DNA of 64,000 nucleotides from Antedon mediterranea (Eukaryota > Echinodermata > Crinoidea > Comatulida > Antedonidae), in assembly GCF_964355755.1 (NCBI RefSeq), contig NC_092677.1:11616601-11680600 (forward strand), in the 5' to 3' direction. Below, one piece after another: positions 37,901 through 46,492 of the stretch. The stretch's first letter is position 1; each line of letters opens with the position of its first letter. A program made the position numbers and the translations under genes. The notes beneath the pieces were generated by a model. The model worked only from the letters and a program-made list of their open reading frames with translations. It was not told where the DNA came from and searched no databases.

Positions 37901-38257
37901 AGTCAATTCTATGAGCGTGAATGCTAATCAATAAATTATGTTTTGAAAGTAAGCCTGTTAAGTTTAAATACTCATTGACTTGTTACATATTAAATTTCAC
38001 CATAATCATTACTGTATTATCATTACATAATCAAAACTTAATAAGCAATTTTTCTTACCTAAATATAACTCTCCCTTTTCGTATGATTGAATTTCTCCCA
38101 ATTCAGGATGCTTGACTGAAATAATGATATCATTGTCGTTATTGATGTTGTCTGCCGTGATCAAATCATCGCAAAAGATTCCAATATTTCCTTCAACGAG
38201 ATAAACAACAATTATCAGAATAAATAGCAGAGATGAGATATAAATTCCTGTAGACAT
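13906..38257 (-). CDS. Type I membrane receptor with two C-type lectin domains, CUB domains and one EGF domain
   Basis: Sixteen coding exons join in consistent phase to 1252 codons: 38059-38257, 27060-27306, 26907-26965, 26562-26778, 26138-26232, 25446-25640, 23733-24110, 23211-23507, 19885-20049, 17685-18386, 17163-17355, 16677-16882, 15501-15638, 15090-15272, 14172-14628, 13906-13933. Domains: signal peptide 1-23; unassigned Cys-poor region to 168; RLRR at 174-177 (furin-like); CTLD1 about 187-337 with QPN (287-289) and WND (320-322); CUB1 338-463; CTLD2 464-617; CUB2 and CUB3 618-851 in one exon, CUB2 lacking its first Cys; CUB-like 852-984; EGF about 1000-1034; TM about 1047-1065; 187-residue tail with four PNG motifs. 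Most domain borders are phase 1, the usual sign of exon shuffling. Likely a surface or shed glycan/ligand-binding receptor. I know no named family with this order. Start chosen at the second ATG (MSTGIYISS), which gives the better signal peptide. The tail end is less sure: exon 15 could stop at a TAA overlapping its donor, or splice to the short exon 16 (DIIQEDAL). Confidence 0.85.
15735..15945 (-). mobile_element. Penelope-like element 3' fragment (inferred)
   Basis: On the minus strand it reads CTGAGGACGATCAA, loop AGTATA, TTGATCGAAACGTCGAG, a perfect six-base stem flanked by hammerhead-like CTGANGA and GAAA. Such segments are common in Penelope-like retroelements. It lies in intron 12 of the lectin receptor gene, and its short open frame (around PEDDQSILIE) is not a gene. 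Confidence 0.5.
16450..16520. repeat. A-rich simple sequence (AAACAAAC/AAAC)
   Basis: A run of AAAAC/AAACAAAC words without coding potential, in the intron before the EGF exon of the lectin receptor gene. It could be the poly(A) remnant of a retroelement. Confidence 0.6.
18387..19884. other. Intron 9 of the lectin receptor gene
   Basis: About 1.5 kb with no exon pattern. An open frame at 18441-18638 on the minus strand has no domain signal and no matching splice sites. Confidence 0.6.
21675..21786. mobile_element. Repeat family C, copy 1 (GACC-rich core)
   Basis: Starts CAAGGCCATATAGATGGCTGCAGTCGCG, then a CCGACCGACCAACC microsatellite core, CATAGTGAGCTGTAGAGTCGCGTTGCACGCGACT. Related copies are at 28886-28982 and, inverted, at 32527-32615. 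Confidence 0.7.
22575..22805 (+). mobile_element. Dispersed element family D, copy 2 (diverged)
   Basis: Alignable by eye with 61560-61803: CAGGCAG...CTGCC upstream, then a hairpin at 22661-22677 (AGGAT, loop TAGTGTT, ATCCT), TTTTTCTGGCTATTTTACTT, TTGGTTTGATC and TCCATTGAGGTCC. The stem bases differ from the other copies but still pair. Confidence 0.6.
24684..24928 (+). mobile_element. tRNA-derived SINE with poly(A)
   Basis: The tRNA-like head (about 24684-24757) has box A GTGGCTTGGTGGTTATGATG and box B GGGTTCAAGTCCC. It is followed by a body of about 150 bases ending CCTCATTAAATATAG and a 12-base A run. It sits in intron 6 of the lectin receptor gene, opposite in orientation to the gene. 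Confidence 0.8.
25698..25816. mobile_element. MITE family A, copy 4
   Basis: Perfect terminal pair AAAGCTCTGTCTACACTAT and ATAGTGTAGACAGAGCTTT with a shortened inside. In intron 5 of the lectin receptor gene. Confidence 0.85.
26040..26122 (+). repeat. LINE-like 3' end with ACTTGAT tail
   Basis: TTTATTTTAAAACGATCAATGTAATTTTCTCCTTGTGTGAACGAATAAAG followed by ATTATACTTGATACTTGATACTT. It is an AATAAA signal plus a 7-bp tandem tail, lying directly downstream (on the plus strand) of a MITE copy, within intron 5. Confidence 0.5.
28886..28982. mobile_element. Repeat family C, copy 2
   Basis: GCCATATAGATGGTTGCAGTCGCGTGCTCAAG, a CCGA/CCAA core, then CATAGTGAGCTGTA. Same order as copy 1 without the GTCGCG...CGCGAC hairpin at the end. 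Confidence 0.7.
30590..30865. repeat. AAACATGT-rich degenerate repeat
   Basis: At least eight scattered TAAACATG/AAACACGT words in direct and inverted order across 270 bases, with CACATTTAG and GTGGAG spacers. No open frame. Probably a decayed inverted-repeat element or minisatellite. Confidence 0.5.
31111..31272. repeat. 91-bp tandem duplication
   Basis: The block AAGGTAATTACAAGATCATTCGTG...CCCTTGTCATTTGCTCAACA occurs at about 31111 and again at 31202, nearly identical over about 70 bases, so the duplication is recent. Confidence 0.85.
31437..31597. mobile_element. MITE family A, copy 5
   Basis: GGCTCTGTCTACACATCAAAC at the left and GTTTGATAGTGTAGACAGAGCTTT at the right. The GGTAGTGATATGC block is duplicated inside. 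In intron 1 of the lectin receptor gene. Confidence 0.85.
31819..31935. mobile_element. MITE family A, copy 6 (right end lost)
   Basis: AAAGCTCTGTCACACTATCAAACTG at the left, GATGTGCCCAAATATGGTAGTG inside, and GTCACATAAAGTTTTATAGTTG where the right end breaks off. Confidence 0.8.
32506..32525. repeat. Perfect GC hairpin
   Basis: CCCCCACT, loop TTCC, AGTGGGGG: eight paired bases directly beside a family C repeat. It may be the terminus of that element. Confidence 0.7.
32527..32615. mobile_element. Repeat family C, copy 3 (inverted)
   Basis: AGTAAAATCTCTATTCGGTCGGTTGGTCGGTCGGTAAACACTAAC, then GACGCGACTACAGTCATGTATATGGCCTTG, the reverse complement of the other copies. Confidence 0.7.
33159..33320. 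mobile_element. MITE family A, copy 7
   Basis: AAGCTCTGTCTACACTGACAAA at the left and AAACTAGTTTGATAGTGTATACAGGGTTTT at the right. The GATGATGTCATATCACTACC block is inside. Confidence 0.8.
34191..34750. repeat. Tandem array, 140-bp unit (about four copies) ending in a 20-bp array
   Basis: Units start CGATAAGGTAAGGCACTAGTG at about 34191, 34331, 34471 and 34610; the first is the most diverged and the second and third are nearly identical. At the 3' end a 20-bp piece, ATCTAAGCTTAATGGGCGAA, repeats three times (34681-34740). Located in intron 1 of the lectin receptor gene. Confidence 0.9.
37330..37485 (+). repeat. LINE-like 3' end with GAATCT tail
   Basis: GTCATTGGGTCTGTTGTAATTTATATTGC through TGACCTAATAAATCGAATCTGAATCTGA, an AATAAA signal followed by a 6-bp tail repeat. 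No coding part remains. Confidence 0.5.
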
Positions 38258-41200
38258 AGTTGTCCTTAATTTGAATTGTAGTTTAATTTTAGGTGCCTGG
38301 TATATCATGATGACGTGAGCAAGTTCTTGGATTCAGGCGGGAATCCATCTTGACAAGATTCCATTTACTCATGCCTTCTGTAAATTGCGTTTGAACGTGA
38401 CTTCCTCTCGCAACATCCAATAATATACAACTGACAACAATATCATATCACCGACGAGAAGATCAAAATCATCACGTGGTTTTAGTACAATAGAGAAAAG
38501 TAATCAAAAACATGACGTCATTGAACAATGGCAGAATGGACTTGTGACAGACGATTAAAGAACAATTGACAACCTGTAGTAAAATGAAATCATAATTATG
38601 TTGGTTTCTCGCTAATATGAAATATATTATAATGAGGGCGGACAATTCACGACGTTGAAAAAGATGACTGGTGTAATTTTGAAATTGATGGAAACTGTCA
38701 ATTGTGACAATTTCACTTAAAATATCCGTTTTTGTACGCGGTAAACAAAAAAAAAACCAAAAAATGTAAAATCATATGCAAAATAACAACGCAAGTAATT
38801 GACAAATCATGTAATCGCAAATCACTACTTCATAATGAAATATGAACATATTCTATTTAGATTGATTAACTCGCATATTCTAACCGGGCCCAACGTTGCT
38901 TAACTTTTGTGATCTGACGAGAACCGGTGTTTCGACGTTATTCATGGCAGAAAAACATGGGCCATGGAAACAATTTAAGTTTTTTTTTGTCATGTATGAA
39001 ATAGACCGAATAAATAATGAAATGAAATGTAGACAGAGCTACATAAGCTATTATTCATTCCCTTAGGGCGTAGTTGGATGATTCCTCCCTTCCTGGACAC
39101 TAAGCCAGCGTCAAAATCTAGACATTTAGTGGGAAGAAACACATTCATGTTTACATAAACTGTTAATGAATGTAAAACAATAGTCTATAGATTCTAAACT
39201 GTGTTTTGACAATACTACATGGACAAGTCTCTTACAGACACCACTCGTCGGGGAGCTGTTTAGAACAACTCTCTGCTCCACCACATGTAGCCCCGAGAAC
39301 AACAGAATAAGTAGGCCTAAAAAAGTTTCATTGTTGATCATACATTATTGCAAGACATTTCAGCTTCAAGAAATACTTACAGTTACCGTTATCAAAACCA
39401 TTAAATTGTTCCGACTTCATTGATGTTGACATTATTAAAGATGTTAGTTACCGATTGTTTTTAAAGCCTTTGATGTATTATTGCAATCCGAGTTCAGTTG
39501 GATGAAGAATGTTGTAATAACCCTATATCTATCATTAAATTTAAATAAACACTGTTTACAGTCTAAGCAAGAGTAATGCAATTTTATTATTTGCTGGATT
39601 CGTCGGGTAACTCAATTCCGGATTTGCTTTGAGTGTATACAAAGAAAAAAATCAATTTAAGCTCAATTACTTTGCTACCTTCTCTCCGTTTAATATGTAG
39701 GACATCCAAAGCCACTATGGATTGCAATTAACGACTTTTAGGCCTAAACTGTATACAGTTTAATAATAGGCCTACAAAACAGGTTTTACAATATTATAGT
39801 AGAAAAGGTCTATGGTACAAACAAGAAATTACTTTCATTGTAGCTTCCAAGCTTTCATAGAAAATGTATTATGCTCAGACTATTTTAGTCCTGTTTACAA
39901 CTTACTAACTTAGAAGTCGAGATTTGATAATTCTCTTCGTTACGTGTTCGGAAGAGAATTTATATCTCATCGGAGTTGTACGACATGGCTTGGTATGCCG
40001 TGCGTTGTTATGCAAATAAGATGTGCAGGTGTAGTGGGACTGGTGGTTTGTCAGTCATTGGCAGTGAACACACTGAAAAGTTTTCTATACCAAACTCGTA
40101 TTAACATTCCCTTTATTATTTTATGCCGCATTGACATAAACAGGATAATTCCATGGACAAAGGAGCTATTTGGTTGATGCTGATACTAAGTCGATCACTG
40201 TGGTTGTATTTATCACATTTAAGCGTGTGATTTACACGTGTCTCTGTATCACGGAATATGTCTACGATATTATATAAATAATAGCACATTATTGTAGATA
40301 CAGTAGGGCCTAATGGTCCCCCTCATGATGCCTCAAATAATTTAATTAAGGGTAGCCTAGTTGGTAGATAAAAAATCAATGTGATCATGAAAGGTAATGC
40401 AATTTAGTTTGCATACAAAAATATTAGGTCTAAATCTGTAAACTAAAATGATGGTCGATAGAATGCCTGTTTGCAAAACCAACTCATTCACACAATACCA
40501 ATTAGATAATAGGTATGTCTTAGCAACCGCTCTCCTGCTTAGCTACATTTCTATAGCAAGGAAATAACATAAAACGATATTCATCTGAAACTAGTTAATA
40601 CAGTAATTATTGCATTGTGATTTCCACCGATTTACAGCTGTCTGTGTAAGATATGGGAAATTATTTAAATACGACTGCAACTGTCGAGTATTACATTGAT
40701 TGTTACCGGAAAGGTACCTTTAATGAAACAAATCAACAACACGTAAAGTGGTAACGATTCGTCACAATTGTTTCAACAATGAGTATTATTTGGCAGGTGG
40801 TTGTTTGTCATTTTCCAAAATTCATAAATTTCAACAAAAGCTTTTACAAATACATAATCAATTGGGCCTACCTCTTTTACTCTGCTATAAACGAAAGAAA
40901 TGTAACCAGAGTTTTACCCGTACCCGTAAACGTGTGGATTTTGTAATGCATTCAACGTTAAAGTACGTATCCTGTGAGATGAACATGTTCGCAATGAGAG
41001 GGCGGTATATTTGGGAAGATAAATAAATCCTATTTCCTTTAGGATTCACAGATGCACAAGTAAAAATATAGAATAATATTGTTTTGCCACAATTTTTTTG
41101 GAGTTGTTTTTTTTATTATATCAAAATAATTATTAATGGACCCTTTGGAAAAATGGGTTCGATTTAGAAGATAATGAATACGCGTGCGCATAAACTGATG

Positions 41201-41259
41201 CTTTCGATTCCTCACTGGCAAGTTGTCACTGTTGATATAGTAGTTGGTGAGCTAAGATT
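38258..41259. other. Intergenic, no gene recognised
   Basis: Region upstream of the lectin receptor start. Open frames on both strands are short and show no domain pattern. A LINE-like tail (CATGTATGAAATAGACCGAATAAATAATGAAATGAAATG, about 38990-39028) is followed by a MITE family A terminus fragment (TGTAGACAGAGCT, about 39029-39041). Confidence 0.5.
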
Positions 41260-41820
41260 ATTACCTCCGCCAAGGAGGTTATGTTTTCACCCCTGTATGT
41301 GTGGGTGTGTGTGTGTGTCTGAACAGCCTAGAGGCCACAGTTTTTATCCGATTCTCACCAAATTTGGCCACAATTATCTATGCCCCAAAAGCTCGGACGA
41401 GTTCGAATTTGAGGGGAAAAGGTCATAGGTCAAGGTCACAACTAACAAAAAACTATTTTACTGCCTAGAGACCACAGTTTTTATCCGATTCTCACCAAAC
41501 TTAGCCACAATGATCAATGACTCATCATATAATTGTGGTTACATTTTGAAGGGTCAGTGTTAAAGATCAAGGTCCACAAAAAAAAAAAGAAATAAAAAAA
41601 ATAATAATAAAAAAAAAACCTCAACGGGACTTGAACCAGGGATCTCAACTGTGAGAGGCTGGATACATAACCATTACACCAAACTCTCATCCACTACTTA
41701 GTAGTGTGCAGTTAGCCTATTTACACTTAGAACTAATACAAAAACATTTTCGGGGGAAATTTTATGTAGGGGAATTTTACAGTAGGCGGAGGTTTGTACT
41801 CTCGGAGTACCCTCTAGTTA
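41260..41820. mobile_element. Composite inverted-end element carrying a tRNA-like segment
   Basis: Starts ATTACCTCCGCCAAGGAGGTTATG and ends GGCGGAGGTTTGTACTCTCGGAGTACCCTCTAGTT, so both ends carry CCTCCGCC in opposite orientation. Inside, the block CAGTTTTTATCCGATTCTCACCAAA occurs twice (41338 and 41473). This is followed by an A-rich run and a minus-strand tRNA-like part (about 41626-41700) with box A TGGTGTAATGGTTATG and box B GGTTCAAGTCCC. It looks like a SINE inserted in, or fused to, a non-autonomous element. Confidence 0.75.
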
Positions 41821-43144
41821 GTCTTGTTATGAAAAGATTAACAAAGAAATGTTCCTGTATTATTGCTCTTTTATTGCGTTAGCTGGACCATAACAATATT
41901 TTACAATCTAAACATTCTAAATATTCGTTATTGTGCTTCGAAGGCCAATAATCAGGATTGTCTACCATTCTCACGCTAACAATTTAGTGTAATAATTTAC
42001 CAAATATGAAATCAGTAGATTAAAATTAGTTTTAAATTGGAAATCAATATGTTTCGAAGGTCCTTGATTGTTGTATTATTACTTTACACACTGATACACT
42101 GAATTCGACTCTAATTGCATGTATATGCACTGTTTTCTCAAATATATTATACTAGCATTAGTACACGTCTTCGATGGTGTGAGCCCCGCTGATTTCAACC
42201 GCGCCGAGAAAACTTGTCAAATGAAGGTAAAATAATATGTATGAATTGCAATTGAAGTCTCATTTTTTATGTTTCAAATCCATTTGTACACAAAGGATTG
42301 AAAGAAAATCATGATAGGCTAAATATTATAAATATGTATGCGGTCAGTAAAATTTATTGTAACAAAATTAAATACAATTCAACAGTTTGCACTAAATTTT
42401 AAATGCACGTACGTCCGTAATCTGAAGTTCAAAAAGAAAGTCCACTGTTAATTACGAATTCGAAAGTATTGCTACAAAATAGTGGTACATCTGTTGTAGA
42501 TATGCAAATAATTAACTATTATTTAAATTAATAATTACCATACAGTACAGAAATATATGTAGTAGCCGTTTATTACTGAAATACAATGCAAATACACAAA
42601 ACAGATTCTTATCTTTACTATAATTATTCATGTAATTATGAAGATTATAGAAGAACTATAAAAATGTATCCATTGGCTTATATACACTAACAATTATTTA
42701 CTGTAGGACATTACAAAGGTGTTTGATGTTTGTTTTGTACTGTCAGGCGCTTTGTAAAAAGCGCCATATAAATGAAATAAAAAAAAAGGTTTACTTGGAT
42801 TGGATAGACAAAATTCGAAAAATAACACGCCACAGTATATGACTTTTACTTTAAAATTGTGCCTACCCTATTGATTGACTTCTCTAAACAGTAATGCTGC
42901 CGGTTTTTTTCTCGGTTCCTACTTTTATAGTCTTATGTGACGCCCTCTGGAAATTCCACATTTCATAGCCTTTTGATCCAGAGGTAATTTTTAAATTATT
43001 TAATAAGTCATAATTAATAAATATTTTTGGTTTACGAACTTTTTATATAGATCATGACTATCTCCGTTGCAAGATTAATGTTGAGTGCAAACCAATCAGA
43101 GGTTTCACCGCGGCGTGCATAGAGGACAAACTGTTTGTGTTTGC

Positions 43145-43147
<3 letters not shown>

Positions 43148-43176
<29 letters not shown>

Positions 43177-43178
43177 CA
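43148..43178. repeat. (TA)n microsatellite
   Basis: A run of TA dinucleotides immediately upstream of the tRNA-bearing tandem array; shorter TATATA runs recur at each unit junction. Confidence 0.9.
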
Positions 43179-43283
43179 ACAGGCAAAGAACATTAATTCT
43201 AAACCGCCCGGTGATATACTGAAATTTAATTAATTAATTTGAAACGATAAAGAGGAGGAAATCTGTGAGAATGAGAAAAAGTC

Positions 43284-43355
43284 GCCCCAACCGAGACTCG
43301 AACTCGGACCGCCTGCTTGATATGCAGATGTCCTAACCATTAGACCACTTGGGGC
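43284..43355 (-). tRNA. tRNA-like gene, anticodon ATC, copy 1
   Basis: 72 bases with a perfect seven-pair acceptor (GCCCCAA with TTGGGGC), box A GGTCTAATGGTTAGGAC, anticodon arm CTGC-ATATCAA-GCAG (T33, anticodon ATC), T arm CCGAG-TTCGAGT-CTCGG (five perfect pairs), and a TTTTT Pol III terminator two to three bases past the discriminator on the minus strand. The ATC anticodon would read GAT (Asp), but animals normally use GTC and an A34/inosine there would risk misreading. It may be a real but odd tRNA, a pseudogene, or a SINE founder. Confidence 0.75.
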
Positions 43356-43649
43356 TTTCATGGTATTGTTCGAACTCGATTGGATAGCGACTCTTTAACA
43401 TTCTCGGCGTGGTACGGCGGAACAGCACTAGTCCTCAGTTGTACGCACGCGCAACAGAGATCAAATTGATACGCCCTCATCTTTCAGTATTTTTATTCAC
43501 GAGGCGGGATCTCCGAAGAGATACTTTTATATAATATAAACACAACAGGCAAAGAACATTAATTCTAAACCGCCCGGTGATATACTGAAATTTAATTAAT
43601 TAATTTGAAACGATAAAGATGAGGAAATCTGTGAGAATGAGAAAAAGTC

Positions 43650-43720
43650 GCCCCAACCGAGACTCGAACTCGGACCGCCTGCTTGATATGCAGATGTCCT
43701 AACCATTAGACCACTGGGGC
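43650..43720 (-). tRNA. tRNA-like gene, anticodon ATC, copy 2 (acceptor base missing)
   Basis: Identical to copy 1 except for one missing A in the 5' acceptor strand (GCCCCAGTGG), leaving six acceptor pairs. The TTTTT terminator is kept. Confidence 0.65.
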
Positions 43721-44013
43721 TTTCATGGTATTGTTCGAACTCGATTGGGTAGCGACTCTTTAACATTCTCGGCGTGGTACGGCGGAACAGCACTAGTCCT
43801 CAGTTGTACGCACGCGCAACAGAGATCAAATTGATACGCCCTCATCTTTCAGTATTTTTATTCACGAGGCGGGATCTCCGAAGAGATACTTTTATATATA
43901 TAAACACAACAGGCAAAAAACATTAATTCTAAACCACCCGGTGATATACTGAAATTTAATTAATTAATTTGAAACGATAAAGATGAGGAAATCTGTGAGA
44001 ATTAGAAAAAGTC

Positions 44014-44085
44014 GCCCCAACCGAGACTCGAACTCGGACCGCCTGCTTGATATGCAGATGTCCTAACCATTAGACCACTTGGGGC
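44014..44085 (-). tRNA. tRNA-like gene, anticodon ATC, copy 3
   Basis: Matches copy 1 over the whole 72-base tRNA, including the full seven-pair acceptor and the downstream T run. Confidence 0.75.
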
Positions 44086-44379
44086 TTTCATGGTATTGTT
44101 CGAACTCGATTGGATAGCGACTCTTTAACATTCTCGGCGCGGTACGGCGGAACAGCACTAGTCCTCAGTTGTACGCACGCGCAACAGAGATCAAATTGAT
44201 ACGCCCTCATCTTTCAGTATTTTTATTCACGAGGCGGGATCTCCGAAGAGATACTTTTATATATATAAACACAACAGGCAAAGAACATTAATTCTAAACC
44301 GCCCGGTGATATACTGAAATTTAATTAATTAATTTGAAACGATAAAGATGAGGAAATCTGTGAGAATGAGAAAAAAGTC

Positions 44380-44450
44380 GCCCCAACCGAGACTCGAACT
44401 CGGACCGCCTGCTTGATATGCAGATGTCCTAACCATTAGACCACTGGGGC
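44380..44450 (-). tRNA. tRNA-like gene, anticodon ATC, copy 4 (acceptor base missing)
   Basis: Shares the one-base acceptor deletion of copy 2 and has a T run of six as terminator. Confidence 0.65.
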
Positions 44451-44799
44451 TTTCATGGTATTGTTCGAACTCGATTGGATAGCGACTCTTTAACATTCTC
44501 GGCGTGGTACGGCGGAACAGCACTAGTCCTCAGTTGTACGCACGCGCAACAGAGATCAAATTGATACGCCCTCATCTTTCAGTATTTTTATTCACGAGGC
44601 GGGATCTCCGAAGAGATACTTTTATATAATTATAATAACACAACAGGCAAAGAACATTAATTCTAAACCGCCCAGTGATATACTGAAATTTAATTAATTA
44701 GATAGATTAGTGTATTGTTCGTAATTTTATAAAACGGATATTCTCAAAATTGAGGGCGCTAAACATTAAATTTACGAAATCATAAAAGGTCGCGTAAGC

Positions 44800-45046
44800 C
44801 AGAAGAAAAAAAATATGGTGTGCTCTCTTGCCTCTAGCACGGTAAGGCCCTCTCACAGCCTTGGGTACACATCAGATGCTTTGATGTTACCGCCTCATGA
44901 TGTGTGGTGGAAAGGGGGACGTTTAAATCTGTGAACCCCAAACACAGAATAGCATAGCTTTAACTCTATTCCACCGAGACCGGCATGGGGTTTGAACCCA
45001 CGATAATCGTGTACTACGACGCTCTACCGACTGGGCTATCCGGTCC
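44800..45046 (-). mobile_element. tRNA-derived SINE-like element
   Basis: The tRNA-like head at 44978-45045 (minus) has GACCGG/CCGGTC acceptor pairing, box A TAGCCCAGTCGGTAGAGC and box B GGGTTCAAACCCC. Its anticodon loop is short (five bases), so it is not a working tRNA. The body (GCCTCTAGCAC...CAGATGCTTTGATGTTACCGCC) recurs at 45537-45620 without the head. Confidence 0.7.
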
Positions 45047-45536
45047 TCTGATTCATAACCAGGTAAAACTAATACTTGTTTTGTTTCCTCAAGGATGGTC
45101 ATGAATATGCATATTTATGACGTAACGATGAATTAGTCATATAGGCACGTAGGATAAATAGAATATTATGTGCCATATGTTTAGTCGTGTCTTTGTCCTG
45201 TGGCGTGACGGTTAATGCTCTGTTTTGAGTACGCTCGGCTCTCTCTGAGGTACTGTTCTAATCCTTCGTGTTTTCTTGGTTGTTTTTTTTTGTGGTTTTT
45301 TTTTTGCAAATAAATATCGTTTTTCTTTTGAAAGAGAGATATTTAGAAGGTTAAGGTAATTTAAGAAATAATAATAATAATAATGTAGACTTATATATTA
45401 TTAAAAAGATAAACATTTGGCACATATGGCGTTTCATACGTATACTACTTGAGTTCGTACAAAAATCAAAAAGTATGTATGGAACCAACTTAAAAAAAGA
45501 CAATAACTACAGACTTGTGGTAAGTCTAAAAAAAAT

Positions 45537-45730
45537 ATGTCTGCTCCCCTGCCTCTAGCACAGCCTTGGGTCGGTTCCACGACATCAGATGCTCTGATGT
45601 TGCCGCCACATTATGTGCCTAGTAAGGGGTTTTTTTCTCGGTTCCGTCTTTTATAGTCTATGTGACGCCCTATGAAAATTCCACATAGCCTTTTGATCCA
45701 GAGGCAATTTTTTAATTATTTAATAAGTCA
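45537..45730. repeat. Second copies of two neighbouring repeat segments
   Basis: 45537-45620 matches the SINE body at about 44820-44905. 45625-45730 (TTTTTTTCTCGGTTCC...GTGACGCCC...CCTTTTGATCCAGAGG...TTATTTAATAAGTCAT) matches 42900-43015. The two segments lie side by side here but about 2 kb apart, in reverse order, upstream. Confidence 0.75.
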
Positions 45731-46227
45731 TTAAACTATTAAACATTCCATTGAAGCAGCCACTATACGTCACACGCATATTCAATAAGATAGGAAGATA
45801 AATAATGAATAATTCATGATGGCTTACCTGTGAAAAGTATATAGGCTACCGAGGGACGTCTACGTAATACATACACAAATCATTATTACATTTACAGAAC
45901 TAACAATATAAGAATAACATATTTAAGATGTATTTTCCTCTCCAAAACATTAAAATTCAAGATGAATAAAATTAAACTTCGAGTTAAGTTAAATTTAACC
46001 AAAAGTTCATTGACTTCCAGACAATTGGCTTTCCGGGTGACTTTTTGTCTTATTCAAATTAAGTTAAAATTAATCAGGTCATTATTTGGTCATTAAGATA
46101 CGTGACAATAAAATTGCATCAACAACAACAACAAAATAATAATTGTAATTTCATTGATCCATACCTGTTCATAATGTTTTATACATAGCATATTTTCTTA
46201 TATATTATCTTATCCATTGTATAGTAT

Positions 46228-46338
46228 TGTATGTTTTTAACTGTTGTTATTTTTATTGTAATTTGAACCTTGGAAGGCAAATTTTATTTACTTTGTATTT
46301 TTGACAATAAATTTTAACTTGAACTTGAACTTGAACTT
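46228..46338 (+). repeat. LINE-like 3' end with TTGAAC tail
   Basis: TAATTTGAACCTTGGAAGGCAAATTTTATTTACTTTG...GACAATAAATTTTAACTTGAACTTGAACTTGAACTT, an AATAAA signal followed by a 6-bp tail repeated about four times. It lies just 3' of the Gal3ST gene that ends at 46493. Confidence 0.6.
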
Positions 46339-46492
46339 ATCTTTACTAAGCCTAAAATCAATCGTTGTGTCTATCCAAGTTACAATAAATATTTCGATTT
46401 GATTTATCTAAAACCGATGATTATATCAAACTAAAAATCCAATTTAAACAAAATTTGAGTGAAAAGATGGAATCTACAAAATAGGAATAACA

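Larger units (their letters stand above)
27307..38058. other. Intron 1 of the lectin receptor gene (10.75 kb)
   Basis: Exon 1 ends in phase 1 and exon 2 begins with the two bases that complete a valine codon, so the two can join directly. No further exon was seen in this interval. It contains MITE copies at 31437, 31819 and 33159, family C repeats at 28886 and 32527, a 91-bp tandem duplication at 31111 and a 140-bp repeat array at 34191. An undetected small exon cannot be ruled out. Confidence 0.6.
43179..44702. repeat. Tandem array of about 365-bp units, each with one tRNA gene
   Basis: Four full units and a partial fifth, each starting ACAACAGGCAAAGAACATTAATTC, with an internal tRNA on the minus strand and an end GATCTCCGAAGAGATACTTTTATATA. 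tRNA starts are spaced 366, 364 and 366 bases. Units 1 and 3 share an extra base in the tRNA acceptor that units 2 and 4 lack, which points to duplication of a two-unit block of about 730 bases. Confidence 0.95.

Noticed and set aside
40748-41026. Plus-strand open frame of 92 residues
   Set aside because: Composition is AT-driven, with no known motif and no supporting neighbours.
43596-44523. Two nearly identical minus-strand open frames of about 65 residues inside the tRNA array
   Set aside because: They are translations of the tandem repeat unit running through the tRNA itself, so not protein genes.
43179-44702. CRISPR-like array of regular repeats and spacers
   Set aside because: The units are long, nearly identical throughout and carry a tRNA; the genome is eukaryotic.
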